Assembly: GCF_029633965.1 (NCBI RefSeq)
Contig: NZ_CP091277.1
Span: 1,671,940 to 1,735,939 of the forward strand
Origin: Methanogenium sp. S4BF
GTDB lineage: Archaea > Halobacteriota > Methanomicrobia > Methanomicrobiales > Methanomicrobiaceae
Length of the DNA: 64,000 nucleotides
Reading direction: 5' to 3'
Position 1 is the first letter of the stretch, and each line of letters opens with the position of its first letter. The notes under the pieces were generated by a model. It did no database searches. It saw only the letters and a program-made list of their open reading frames with translations, and was not told the origin of the DNA. The position numbers and the translations under genes were made by a program. Positions 54,593 through 62,908 of the stretch are shown piece by piece.

Positions 54593-55291
54593 TCAGCAGC
54601 TGTCGCACGGACGCAGCCTGCTCAGTGCCACTCCCTTGCTGAACCATGCATGGGAATGTTCGGGGTCTATCGCAAGCGCCCGGTTGTAGGCATGAAGTGC
54701 CTCCTTATAGTTCTTCAGACCCATCAGTGCGTCCCCTTTGGTGTTCCAGGCATATGCGTCATCCGGATCCAGGGCAAGAGAGAGATCAGCCGCATCAATC
54801 GCCTCTTCAAACCGTTCCAGGAAATTCAGGGTGATGCCAAGGCTCACCCAGGAAGAGGTGTCGTCCGGATCGCATTCAAGTGCCTGGCAATAGGCCCTGA
54901 CTGCCTCTTCGTAATCTTCGAGTTCATCAAGGGCGCACCCTTTATGATACCAGACGGAAGCGAGCGTAGAATCAAGGGCAAGAGCCAGATCGAAGGCATC
55001 AACTGCCTCTTCAAACTGTTCCAGATTCATCAGTGCAATGCCGAGGGAATCCCACGACGAGACGTCATCCGGGTCACATTCGAGTGAGCGGCTGTATGCC
55101 AGGGCCGCCTCACCGTATCGCTCCAGTTCAGCAAGGGCACAGCCTTTCTGATGCCATGCAGCGGCATAATCCGGACTGCATGCTATCGCCTGATCATATG
55201 CCGCAACCGCTTCCTCGTATTTTTCCTGATCTGTGAGCGCATTTCCTTCGGCAAAATATTCATCTGCGCATTGGGTTTCGGATTTTTCCAT
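54593..55291 (-). CDS. TPR repeat protein, 6 units
   Basis: 232 residues, six tetratricopeptide repeats ('AEGNALTDQEKYEEAVAAYDQAIACSP' onward to 'GDALMGLKNYKEALHAYNRALAIDP') and a C-terminal 'RPCDSC'. No signal peptide, TM or protease domain. Divergent from the gasdermin-like gene with 277 bases between; whether the two are functionally linked is unknown. Acidic composition (many D/E). Confidence 0.9.
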   Translation of the reverse strand: MEKSETQCADEYFAEGNALTDQEKYEEAVAAYDQAIACSPDYAAAWHQKGCALAELERYGEAALAYSRSLECDPDDVSSWDSLGIALMNLEQFEEAVDAFDLALALDSTLASVWYHKGCALDELEDYEEAVRAYCQALECDPDDTSSWVSLGITLNFLERFEEAIDAADLSLALDPDDAYAWNTKGDALMGLKNYKEALHAYNRALAIDPEHSHAWFSKGVALSRLRPCDSC

Positions 55292-55520
55292 GTTGCTCCC
55301 TCCCTTTCGGTATCATTATTTCATTTCCTGCAATTCATACCCTTTTCTTTTCGAATCGGTGAACACTTTGGTTGACATCACCGGACGGACAAGGCTCCGT
55401 ACCGCAGATGAGGCCCGCTCCGAAAGTGAATGAAAAAATTCTGCGTATGAACGGGATAGCTAAGGGTGCCGGATGGAACGTTCACATCAGGATTTTTTCT
55501 TTTCCGGATGGAGTGAGGAT

Positions 55521-55528
55521 TATTATAC
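55521..55528 (+). promoter_or_regulatory. TATA-like element of the gasdermin-like gene
   Basis: tattatac about 45 bases before the ATG at 55569 could place a start near 55550; the GGGGGG stretch before the ATG is the ribosome-binding site. Confidence 0.4.
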
Positions 55529-55568
55529 TTGGAAAGACCTGATTTCAATCATATAACGGGGGGAAAAA

Positions 55569-56468
55569 ATGTCAGACAGTCCTGTTGGCATAAAAGGATC
55601 GGCCATGATTGGAACGCTTGCGCATGAAGGATACTGTTTCATCCTTCCTGACCGGGACTATGTCCCGCTGGTCGTGACAAAAGCAACAGATAAAAACGGC
55701 CCCCCCGAGATACTGGGGCCGGTAACATCATTCGTAAAAAATCCAAAGGCGGCATTCCCCCATATCAGAACAGATGAACAAAAATGGGACATTACCGATT
55801 CCTATCAGGACAGGGATAAGGCGTCTATCGGTTTTACCACCCATGACCTGATCGCAAAGGTGCTGTCCGGGATGCTGAACATCAGCATTGCCGCCACGTA
55901 TTCCGGGTTTGATTCAATCAGGATATCCTATACCAACGTCACGTCTGACAGTATCTATAAAACAGAAGTGCTGGATTACCTGCATGGCGGGGTTGTGACG
56001 GATAATCAGAGTATCAGCCGTTTATGCAGGAAATCGGACAAATGCTTTGTTATTTATGAAACCCTGAAAGCCCGCAGGTTTTCCATCTCTTTTCTGAACA
56101 GGCAGGAGGCTGCGACCGATAATGACATCCGTTTTTTCCTGGAGAGTGCCGGTGTTTCCGGAACAGGCGATTTTTCAGCAGTGAAGGATGGATCAATACA
56201 CTATTCCGGAAAAGAGCCCCAGACGTTTGCCTTCAAGGGCGTTGGATTTCATCTCAAAAAAAGCCTCTTTTCCTCTGCACATTCCGTTGAAACCGGAGAT
56301 CGATCGAAAGGGATATCCCATGGCAGAAAGGGTGTGCGGGAGTCTTCAGAAACACGGCCGGTTGCATCCGGAAAGAATCGCACGGTAAATGTGGTCTCGC
56401 TGCATCCGGAGAGAGTCGAAATTATGACGGATCAAAAAATGACCTTCAGTCCGTTCCGGTTTATATAA
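55569..56468 (+). CDS. Gasdermin-like protein (putative pore-forming effector)
   Basis: 299 residues, ribosome-binding GGGGGGAA before the ATG (a start at Met13 is an alternative). No family match can be computed, but the motif order follows bacterial gasdermins. It has a 'GYCFILPDRDYVPLVV' first strand (21-36), 'EILGPVTSF' (47-55) and 'FPHIRTDEQKWDIT' (63-76). It then has 'SIRISYTNVTSDSIYKTEVLDYL' (116-138), 'LCRKSDKCFVIYETLKARRFSI' (152-173) and a closing 'IHYSGKEPQTFAFKGVGFHL' (210-229). Residues 235-299 form a basic tail in the position of the autoinhibitory C-terminus. Gasdermins punch membrane pores after cleavage. No signal peptide or TM segment is seen, and no protease gene is adjacent. 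More A/T-rich than neighbours. Confidence 0.5.
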   Translation: MSDSPVGIKGSAMIGTLAHEGYCFILPDRDYVPLVVTKATDKNGPPEILGPVTSFVKNPKAAFPHIRTDEQKWDITDSYQDRDKASIGFTTHDLIAKVLSGMLNISIAATYSGFDSIRISYTNVTSDSIYKTEVLDYLHGGVVTDNQSISRLCRKSDKCFVIYETLKARRFSISFLNRQEAATDNDIRFFLESAGVSGTGDFSAVKDGSIHYSGKEPQTFAFKGVGFHLKKSLFSSAHSVETGDRSKGISHGRKGVRESSETRPVASGKNRTVNVVSLHPERVEIMTDQKMTFSPFRFI

Positions 56469-56605
56469 GTGCCATGCGGTGCAGGGAGACCCATCTTCCC
56501 CATGCAGAAGCACCGGGGCTTTCAATCGGACCTGACAGTTCCCTTTTTGTATCCCCGGCACCGAACCGGATGACAAACGGTTTTCATACTGTTCCCGGTG
56601 ATCGG

Positions 56606-56614
56606 AATATATAT
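56606..56614 (+). promoter_or_regulatory. TATA box for the carbonic anhydrase transcript
   Basis: aatatatat, predicting a start around 56635, which overlaps the palindrome just downstream. It gives a leader of about 160 bases before the GTG at 56795. Confidence 0.45.
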
Positions 56615-56624
56615 CTGTCTTCAG

Positions 56625-56640
56625 TATCCCCTAGGGGGTA
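56625..56640. promoter_or_regulatory. Palindrome TATCCCCTAGGGGGTA
   Basis: 8-base arms around a TA centre with one G/T mismatch, overlapping the predicted start. The GC core with A/T flanks is reminiscent of CsoR/RcnR-type metal-repressor operators (TACCC...GGGTA), but no such repressor is seen nearby; the link is speculative. Confidence 0.35.
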
Positions 56641-56798
56641 TGCGATCGAATGTCTTTGGCGTCAGAAACATTCCGGAGACGCGTTTTGGGGGACCGGCCG
56701 ACAGGGGTGTCGGCGACGGTGAAACAGCAGACGGGGTAACACCACTCCGTTCAGATTCCCGGCCTTTCATACGCAGCACAGGGGGGAAAAGCCGGTGA
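56640..56798 (+). CDS. Possible 52-residue leader ORF
   Basis: Reads 'MRSNVFGVRNIPETRFGG' onward to 'STGGKSR' and its stop TGA overlaps the carbonic anhydrase GTG (GTGA). Its ATG lies at the expected transcription start, so it would be leaderless. No homologue known to me; it may be coincidental. Confidence 0.2.
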   Translation: MRSNVFGVRNIPETRFGGPADRGVGDGETADGVTPLRSDSRPFIRSTGGKSR

Positions 56799-57460
56799 CG
56801 AATCCGTCCGAAACCGGTGGTCAGGCCACTGAAGATACCAAATCCGGTTCTGCCACCGGCACCGGGGCCAAAACCCCACTCATTGAACAGCTCCTCGAAG
56901 GGAACCAGGCATTCAGGGACAATGAGTTCAGGGACAATCCTGAGCGATACCGGGAACTGGCCGTGGCACAGAGTCCCGGCGTCCTCTGGATCGGGTGTTC
57001 TGATTCGCGGGCGGCCCCGGAGCGCATTACCAGCGCCCCGCCCGGTGAGCTGTTTGTCACCCGGAATGTCGGCAATATTGTGCCCACCCATGACTGGAGC
57101 CTCTCGGCGGTTGTTGAATATTCCATCAGCCACCTGAAAGTGCAGGAGATCGTTGTTGTCGGCCATTCCGACTGCGGTGCCGTAAAGGCACTGGACAAGG
57201 ATCTGCAGGACCCCTACATCCCGCTCTGGCTCAATGATGCCCGCGAGGCAAAGGCACGGGTCGATGCCCGGATTCCCAAAGCAGAGTCTCCTGAGGAATT
57301 AAAGGAACGCACGCACCAGATAGAGCTGGAAAATGTCAGGCTCCAGATTGAGCACCTGATGACCTACCCGTCCGTCCGGCAGGCCGTCGATGAGGGAAGA
57401 ATCGAGGTGCACGGTCTGTACTATGACCTTACAACAGGCACCCTGTCCCGGGTGGTCTGA
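56795..57460 (+). CDS. Beta-class carbonic anhydrase
   Basis: 221 residues from a GTG (GGGGGG upstream). 'VLWIGCSDSRAAPERITS' (C68, D70, R72) and 'VVVGHSDCGAVKAL' (H124, C127) hold the zinc ligands and catalytic dyad; 'ELFVTRNVGNIVPTHD' is also typical. It interconverts CO2 and bicarbonate, relevant to CO2 supply in a methanogen. A ~28-residue extension precedes 'LIEQLLEGNQAFRD', where typical proteins begin, so the start may be later. Confidence 0.95.
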   Translation: MTNPSETGGQATEDTKSGSATGTGAKTPLIEQLLEGNQAFRDNEFRDNPERYRELAVAQSPGVLWIGCSDSRAAPERITSAPPGELFVTRNVGNIVPTHDWSLSAVVEYSISHLKVQEIVVVGHSDCGAVKALDKDLQDPYIPLWLNDAREAKARVDARIPKAESPEELKERTHQIELENVRLQIEHLMTYPSVRQAVDEGRIEVHGLYYDLTTGTLSRVV

Positions 57461-57528
57461 ACCGGCGGGTATCCAGCCCCATCCCTGAACAATGAGAAAT
57501 CAGACGAGGGGCATCTTCCCTTCCGGAA

Positions 57529-57547
57529 TATCATCTGCCGGATGATA
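57529..57547. terminator. Hairpin between convergent genes
   Basis: 7-bp stem (TATCATC/GATGATA) with a 5-base loop, between the stops at 57460 and 57551. It could stop either transcript. Confidence 0.4.
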
Positions 57548-57550
57548 CGG

Positions 57551-58063
57551 TCACTCAGATATCCGGCCGGGGTATCTGATCCCTCCCCATTTCAGGCCAC
57601 GATATACCATCGCTGCAAGACCGACATCCAGTGCGATTACGCATAGATAGACAAGACCATTGGAAAGAGGGGTGTGCCAGTATATCGCCGGAACCATCGA
57701 AAGGCCGGACCAGACAAGGAAAAACGGGAGGAAAGCCCCGATAACCGATACCAGAATACCGCAGATGAGAATGCGGGTGAACCGCACGCCCTCACCGAAC
57801 CAACCGGAAAAAACGAAGGGAGGGATGAGCACGGCCATGGGCACCACGGATATCAGTGCCCCGACAAGAAGCATCGGGGCATCACCCGGCATAAAAAGGA
57901 CAAAGCCCGCTGCCATGACAAGAGCGGGGAGTCCGAAGCGGATCATACGGTTTTTCGTCCGGCTGAGGACGGCATAGACAAAAGAGAGCAGCACGACGCC
58001 CATAAGGCAGGCGATAATCTCCAAGAGTATCACCAGAAAAAGAAAGCCATCAACAACATCCAT
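57551..58063 (-). CDS. Uncharacterised polytopic membrane protein
   Basis: 170 residues from the ATG at 58063 (MDVVDGFLFLVILLEI); a GTG at 58093 is an alternative. Five TM segments, a short basic loop 'RTKNRMIRFG' and a basic C-terminus 'KWGGIRYPGRISE'. No family recognised. A GGTGCACC palindrome (58087-58094) lies at its promoter, and a TATA-like tatatg at about 58101. Confidence 0.75.
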   Translation of the reverse strand: MDVVDGFLFLVILLEIIACLMGVVLLSFVYAVLSRTKNRMIRFGLPALVMAAGFVLFMPGDAPMLLVGALISVVPMAVLIPPFVFSGWFGEGVRFTRILICGILVSVIGAFLPFFLVWSGLSMVPAIYWHTPLSNGLVYLCVIALDVGLAAMVYRGLKWGGIRYPGRISE

Positions 58064-58377
58064 ACCCGCTCGTCCCGAATAATGCTGGTGCACCGCCTCC
58101 CATATACCTGTGGGTGATTTCCCGGCAGGCAGTCAGACAGAATCTGGCCGGATCTTTTCAGGTCCGGTGGTCAGAACGATGAGGGGCAGACGGACGCCGT
58201 GCGCACATGCACCAGGATCTCCAGAGTCAGGGCACAGGATTCACCAGAATGATCCAACTTGGTGCAATCAATTTATATTATGCACCACAACCTTAGTACA
58301 CAGGTGCACCGGCCCCCACCATCCATCACCAATCAGGAGATCTGGTGCACCAGTTTTTTGGAGCACGTGAATATTTT
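58064..58377. promoter_or_regulatory. Divergent control region with clustered GGTGCACC palindromes
   Basis: Palindromes GGTGCACC at 58087-58094, 58303-58310 and 58344-58351 (the last inside a perfect 12-base CTGGTGCACCAG, 58342-58353). An inverted pair GGTGCA (58261-58266) / TGCACC (58281-58286) also brackets the TATA-like element 58271-58280. A shared regulator for the membrane gene and the acetate transporter is the inference. Confidence 0.5.
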
Positions 58378-58968
58378 ATGGACCAAATCGAAGAAAAGAA
58401 CAGAAACAATCTCTTCCTGATGGACAACACGGCAAATCCTGCACCACTCGGCCTCTGTGCATTCGGGACGACCACGATTCTGCTCAGTCTCCACAATGCC
58501 GGAATAACCGGGCTGACGAGTCCCATCGTTGCGATGGCGCTCCTCTATGGCGGGCTTGCCCAGCTCATCGTCGGCATTATGGAATGGAAGAAGAACAACA
58601 CCTTCGGGATGGTCACGTTCGGGAGCTTTGGATTATTCTGGATATCCTTTGCGGCAATCATGATTCTGCCGGCGACAGGTCTTGCAGCAGCACCAACCGC
58701 CCAGGATCTCGCGGCATTCCTGTCCGTCTGGGGTCTTTTAATCCTCGGGCTTTTTATCTGCACCCTGAAGATGCACCGTATCCTGCAGGTCACCTTCGCA
58801 GCAGTCCTCCTGCTGGTGGTGCTGCTGGTGGCCGCAAACCTGACCGGCATCCACCTGATCCATACCCTTGCCGGTGTGACCGGTATCGCTGCCGGTGTTC
58901 TTGCGCTCTATATGGGCGTCGGGGCAGTCATCAACGAGATCTATGGCAGCCGGGTACTCCCGGTTTAA
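58378..58968 (+). CDS. Acetate/succinate transporter SatP (GPR1/FUN34/YaaH family)
   Basis: 196 residues from the ATG at 58378. Six TM segments; 'NPAPLGLCAFGTTTILLSL' is the family signature (NPAPLGL), and 'GGLAQLIVGIMEWKKNNTFGMVTFGSFGLFW' and 'RSILQVT'-like helices follow. It transports acetate and related short acids or ammonium; methanogens commonly need acetate as carbon source. Promoter region carries GGTGCACC palindromes. Confidence 0.9.
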   Translation: MDQIEEKNRNNLFLMDNTANPAPLGLCAFGTTTILLSLHNAGITGLTSPIVAMALLYGGLAQLIVGIMEWKKNNTFGMVTFGSFGLFWISFAAIMILPATGLAAAPTAQDLAAFLSVWGLLILGLFICTLKMHRILQVTFAAVLLLVVLLVAANLTGIHLIHTLAGVTGIAAGVLALYMGVGAVINEIYGSRVLPV

Positions 58969-59543
58969 CCAATCCCTTTTACCAATCCCTTTTTCTCCCG
59001 GAAGCGGACGTAGACCACTTCGTCCATGACGATGCCATTCTTCGTGATGGCGTTTTGGTGCACCGCTTCCCGGACAAACCCGCATTTCTCCAGCACCCGC
59101 ATTGAGGCTGCGTTGGATGAAAACACCCCTGCCTGGAGCCGGATAATGTCGAAGTACTCAAACGCCACCGGAACCATGGCGGTGACCGCACCGGTAGCGA
59201 TGCCCTTTCCCCAGAAGGGTTCTGCCAGCCAGTAGCCGATTTCAGCAGTCTTTTTGTAGACATCCTTCAGCGGGGTGATGCCGATGCCCCCGACGGCAGC
59301 GCCATCCAGATCAATTGCTAAGAGGAGGCCTGATGCAGGCCGGGATGCCATCGCGATGAACCGGTTCGCGTCATTCAGGGTATAGGGGGAGGGAAACCCA
59401 TCCCGCAGAGTGGCTGCGATACGGGGGTTGTCTGCATGCTGCACAAGTCCGGCGGCGTCTTTCCTGTCCCATGAGCGGAGGAATACGGTCGGACACCCGG
59501 TAGTAATCCGTTCCCCTGCCACCGGTTCATTCTGCTCTGTCAT
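58965..59543 (-). CDS. GNAT acetyltransferase (RimJ/RimL-like)
   Basis: 192 residues: 'LRSWDRKDAAGLVQHADNPRIAATLRDGFPSPYTLNDANRFI', 'LAIDLDGAAVGGIGITPLKDVYKKTAEIGYWLAEPFWGKGIATGAVTAMV' (acetyl-CoA-binding motif A, here 'GKGIATGA') and 'LQAGVFSSNAASMRVLEKCGFVREA' fix the GNAT fold. Acetylates an N-terminus or small molecule. Stop overlaps the SatP end (convergent). Confidence 0.92.
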   Translation of the reverse strand: MTEQNEPVAGERITTGCPTVFLRSWDRKDAAGLVQHADNPRIAATLRDGFPSPYTLNDANRFIAMASRPASGLLLAIDLDGAAVGGIGITPLKDVYKKTAEIGYWLAEPFWGKGIATGAVTAMVPVAFEYFDIIRLQAGVFSSNAASMRVLEKCGFVREAVHQNAITKNGIVMDEVVYVRFREKKGLVKGIG

Positions 59544-59669
59544 GGATTTATCCTGTATGTGCCCACCGCCAGGTAGGCAGGCCTCATAATCCCGGTCCTG
59601 TATGTGTGCGTGTATGTCAGGAGGGAAAAAGTGCCTGAACCAAGCCTGTCAGTGATACCGTCTTTTCTG

Positions 59670-60170
59670 TCAGACGGGTATTTTTATTTCAGCACCGCCG
59701 GCAGATTTCACGGCATCTATGAGGGCATTGATCTTTTCTGCATCCTGCACATCTTTTTTGTCGAACACAAACACTCCTCCGACCTCAACGCCCTTTGCTT
59801 TGAGCGCTTCAGCCAGGTGCGGAAGGGTATCTTTTGCCTGTGCACCACAGGTCGCAAAGAGGACGGCGGTTTTTCCCTGGCACCCGGAGAGGGCTGCAAC
59901 GGCCCCGTTGACTGCCGGAGCGGCCCTGAATGCCCAGACCGGCGTGCCGATAACGATGAGATCGGACGCAGAGACATCGATTGCAGCCGGTGTGATGGCA
60001 TCCGCCTCTCCCCTCGCTGCCCGGTAGCACCCCAGCGAATACGCGGTGATGGTGGAGTATGGCTTCACCGCCTTCACCTCGACAAGGTCACCCCCGCATT
60101 TCTCCTGGATTTTCTTCGCTACACCCCGGGTCACCCCGGAATAGGAATAGAAAATGGTTGTTAGTGTCAT
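59670..60170 (-). CDS. Flavodoxin
   Basis: 166 residues from the ATG at 60170. 'TLTTIFYSYSGVTRGVAKKIQEKCGGDLVEVKAVKPY' is the phosphate-binding flavodoxin start; 'ASDLIVIGTPVWAFRAAPAVNGAVAAL' and 'LFATCGAQAKDTLPHL' follow the FMN-binding order. Single-domain electron carrier. Monocistronic on the minus strand. Confidence 0.9.
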   Translation of the reverse strand: MTLTTIFYSYSGVTRGVAKKIQEKCGGDLVEVKAVKPYSTITAYSLGCYRAARGEADAITPAAIDVSASDLIVIGTPVWAFRAAPAVNGAVAALSGCQGKTAVLFATCGAQAKDTLPHLAEALKAKGVEVGGVFVFDKKDVQDAEKINALIDAVKSAGGAEIKIPV

Positions 60171-60361
60171 GGTTTCTTTCTCTCCCCCGGTACCCTCACG
60201 GACTCCCCTCCCAATGAGGTATGCACCGGCTTCTTCTGCATATGCCGATATCCTCAGGAAGGATTCCTGTATCGGTATAGCGGAAGTGCTCCGGCACGGT
60301 GCCGTTCGGTAACGGAGGTATCTGTTGCGGGGAGAATTAAATCCTCCGGGGGAGGTCCGCC

Positions 60362-61180
60362 CTACCGCCACGTCACCTTGACCGGGTTCCTGCGCGGGAG
60401 GCCATAGGTCGTGTACTTCGGGTGGCCGAACAGCATCGCAAAGGCACACGTCCGCCCCGCAGGGATCCCAAGCTCCTTTTTAAGCGGTTCACAGGAGAGG
60501 GCGGCCATTTCAATGAATCCCGCCCAGCAGGTGCCGATGCCAAACGCCGGGGCGGCGATATCGAAATGGGTGACGGCGATGATGCCGTCTACGGATGCAA
60601 TCGGGGTATTCTCCGGGACATGGGCAACCAGCAGGTGGGGGGCGTCGCGGCAGATGACGTCATGGCCGTTCTCCCAGGCACGGATCAGGACCGGTGCATA
60701 CACATTCAGGGGATGGGCGATATTGATCAGGGTCTTCAGCCATTCGATGGTCAGCGCGGCAACCGTTCTGACATCTTCGGGATTGTGCAGCACCGTCCAC
60801 TCCACCGGCTGCCCGTTGCTCCCCGAGGGAGCGTACCGGACGATATCGAGCACCTGAAGGATGTCCTCCTTTGAGACCGGCTCCTCCGTGAAATGGCGCA
60901 CGGACCGGCGTTTCTTCATATAATATCCGAGGTCCCGGGCATCGAGTTCTCCGGCACCGGCCGGACACTCCTCCTTCCCGTCCGGCAGGATATTCAGGAG
61001 GAGGGCCTGCGTCGGGCAGATGACTTCGCAATGTCCGCAGCCGATACACATATCGGCTTTTTCATCCCGGACCACCGGAAGGGTATTCTCATCTGCCGGG
61101 TCGACAATTGACATCGGGCAGACGACAGTGCAGAGGCCGCACCGGGTGCAGAGATCTTCATCCACGAGTATGGTTGCCAT
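60362..61180 (-). CDS. Ferredoxin-nitroreductase fusion
   Basis: 272 residues. Residues 1-66: two [4Fe-4S] motifs 'CTRCGLCTVVCP' and 'CIGCGHCEVICP'. From about 85 the nitroreductase fold ('KKRRSVRHFTEEPVSKEDILQVLDIVRYAPSGSNGQPVEWTVL', 'AFGIGTCWAGFIEMAAL', 'MLFGHPKYTTYGLPRRNP'). Ferredoxin fused to a flavin nitroreductase supports reduction of a flavin-bound substrate by ferredoxin; substrate unknown. Confidence 0.93.
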   Translation of the reverse strand: MATILVDEDLCTRCGLCTVVCPMSIVDPADENTLPVVRDEKADMCIGCGHCEVICPTQALLLNILPDGKEECPAGAGELDARDLGYYMKKRRSVRHFTEEPVSKEDILQVLDIVRYAPSGSNGQPVEWTVLHNPEDVRTVAALTIEWLKTLINIAHPLNVYAPVLIRAWENGHDVICRDAPHLLVAHVPENTPIASVDGIIAVTHFDIAAPAFGIGTCWAGFIEMAALSCEPLKKELGIPAGRTCAFAMLFGHPKYTTYGLPRRNPVKVTWR

Positions 61181-61499
61181 TTTTTCACCGTCCTTTTAGT
61201 ACCTGTATGGTTCCACTCTGTTTCCCTCTGTGCTGATAAATCTTTTATAGCTTCCCCGTAGGTCGGGGGGGTCGCATCATAAGCCGTCGGTGAGAGGGGG
61301 AGAGAGCACTGCCGGAGATACACCGGAATGACAGAGCTTGTCAGAGGAGAAATGATGGCAGTGCGGACGTACGGGGAGTCCGACAGAGTACTCTGATGCA
61401 CCACTCTGCCGAGGCGAACCGTCCCGGCTGGCGGCTTTGCACTTCTCCATTCTTTTTCAATCAGGACTGCCATACGTTCTCAGGCAAACCGGTGATAAA
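61181..61499. other. Region between ferredoxin-nitroreductase and DJ-1 gene
   Basis: Promoters of the divergent nitroreductase (minus) and DJ-1 (plus) genes. A tgcaccactct 11-mer at about 61397-61407 matches one beside the MBL gene (47960-47970). No gene found. Confidence 0.35.
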
Positions 61500-62108
61500 A
61501 TGGATAAAAATGTATACCTCTATGTATGCCCGGGCCTCGCTGACTGGGAGGCATCCCTTGCTATAGCGATGATATCGAATCTCAATACCGACATCCCGAA
61601 GACAATCAGTTACCGTATAATCACATTCGGGCTAACAGGAGAGCCGGTCACCACGTCCGGCGGCGTCACCATCCTTCCAGATACTGATGTCCGTTCCGTC
61701 GACCTCACCAAAGCGGCGATGGTCATTCTTCCCGGTTCGTCACAGTACGAGCATGATGATCCCACTCAGCTGGTCCCGCTCATCCGGGCCTGTGTTGATA
61801 CGAATATCCCGGTGGCAGCGATATGCGGCGCCACACTCTTTCTTGCAAACCATGGATTTCTCGATACGGTCCGGCACACCAGCTGCGGGCAGGAGTGGCT
61901 GAAACAACACGCCCCGGCTTACCGCGGTGAACACCTCTATGAACATGCACCGAGTGTAAGCGATGGTGGCATCATCACGGCAAACCCACTCGGTTTTGTC
62001 GATTTCGCCTACCATATCATACAAACGCTGGATGTATTCCCGCCGGAGTTTCTGGAGGTATGGTATGGTGCGGTGAAGAGCGGATACCTGAATGTGGATC
62101 AGTTTTAA
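61500..62108 (+). CDS. DJ-1/PfpI family protein
   Basis: 202 residues from the ATG at 61500 (GGTGAT upstream). 'NVYLYVCPGLADWEASLAIAMISNL', 'VILPGSSQYEHDDPTQLVPLIRACVDTNIPVAAICGATLFLANHGFLD' (nucleophilic Cys in the ICG/ACGA elbow) and 'GIITANPLGFVDFAYHIIQTLDV' fit. Possible deglycase or protease/chaperone role. Monocistronic. Confidence 0.92.
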   Translation: MDKNVYLYVCPGLADWEASLAIAMISNLNTDIPKTISYRIITFGLTGEPVTTSGGVTILPDTDVRSVDLTKAAMVILPGSSQYEHDDPTQLVPLIRACVDTNIPVAAICGATLFLANHGFLDTVRHTSCGQEWLKQHAPAYRGEHLYEHAPSVSDGGIITANPLGFVDFAYHIIQTLDVFPPEFLEVWYGAVKSGYLNVDQF

Positions 62109-62194
62109 AAGGAGAAGGCAGCCGGGGAGGAGTGAGGAGGGAAATTTGAGAGGGAAAGAGGGCCCTTCCCATGGGCATACGGAACAGATAAAAC

Positions 62195-62908
62195 CTACCA
62201 GTCCTTCTTCATCGCCTCTGCCTTCAGTTCCTTTGGCATCAGTTCAATCGCGTACCGGAGTGCGGTCCGGGGCATACTCCTCTTATGCTCCATGACAAAG
62301 GCAAAGATCTCCTCCGTATGCTGTCTGCTCGCCTCTTTTAAGAGCCACCCGTAGCCTTTCTGCACCATATCATCGGTGTCGGTCAAAAGGAGGCTGGCTA
62401 TCGCCATTGCCTCTTCGGGAAACGTTCCGTGTTTGGCAGGGACGATTAATGATACTGCCGCAGCCCGCCGCAGCCAGCGGTTCTCTGACTGCGTCCACTC
62501 TTTTAGTGCTGCGATGCACTCCGGGTACTGCTCCATGAAATCCCCCACCGTGTGGTTGCAGAAGGTATCACAGGCTGCCCAGTTGGTGATGGAGGTGTCA
62601 ATCCAGCGCCGGAAGATGGCGATATCGTCACGGTCATACCTGCCTGACAGGGCATAGGTCCAGTCTGAGGCGATAGCGGACTCCTCGATGTAGCCGGATT
62701 TGAACAGCACTTCACAGAGAGCATATATCTCCGGTTTTGGCAGGTTTATTACCTCTTTCCGGTATTTTTTGGCAATCGCTTTTGCGGTTTTGGTCTTCAT
62801 GCCGTAGCACCGGACGCCTTCTTTAAAGAACCGCTGTGAACGCTGCTGCAGTTCAGGGTCGGCGTTTTGTTCAAGTTCGGCCCGTATCCGGACAATGAGG
62901 GGGTCCAT
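62195..62908 (-). CDS. AlkD-type DNA alkylation repair protein
   Basis: 237 residues of HEAT-like helical repeats, with 'QRFFKEGVRCYGMKTKTAKAIAKKYRKEV', 'ESAIASDWTYALSGRYDRDDIAIFRRWIDTSITNWAACDTFCNHTVGDFM' and 'SENRWLRRAAAVSLIVPAKHG' typical of AlkC/AlkD. It removes N3- or N7-alkylpurines. Monocistronic. Confidence 0.93.
   Translation of the reverse strand: MDPLIVRIRAELEQNADPELQQRSQRFFKEGVRCYGMKTKTAKAIAKKYRKEVINLPKPEIYALCEVLFKSGYIEESAIASDWTYALSGRYDRDDIAIFRRWIDTSITNWAACDTFCNHTVGDFMEQYPECIAALKEWTQSENRWLRRAAAVSLIVPAKHGTFPEEAMAIASLLLTDTDDMVQKGYGWLLKEASRQHTEEIFAFVMEHKRSMPRTALRYAIELMPKELKAEAMKKDW

Larger units (their letters stand above)
56469..56794. other. Leader region before carbonic anhydrase
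   Basis: Contains a TATA-like aatatatat (56606-56614), a palindrome at 56625-56640 and a 52-codon frame (56640-56798) whose stop overlaps the carbonic anhydrase GTG. No larger gene is seen. Confidence 0.5.

Noticed and set aside
54593-55291. TPR gene as a protease partner for the gasdermin-like gene
   Set aside because: Only TPR repeats are visible; no caspase-like, subtilisin-like or other peptidase motif.
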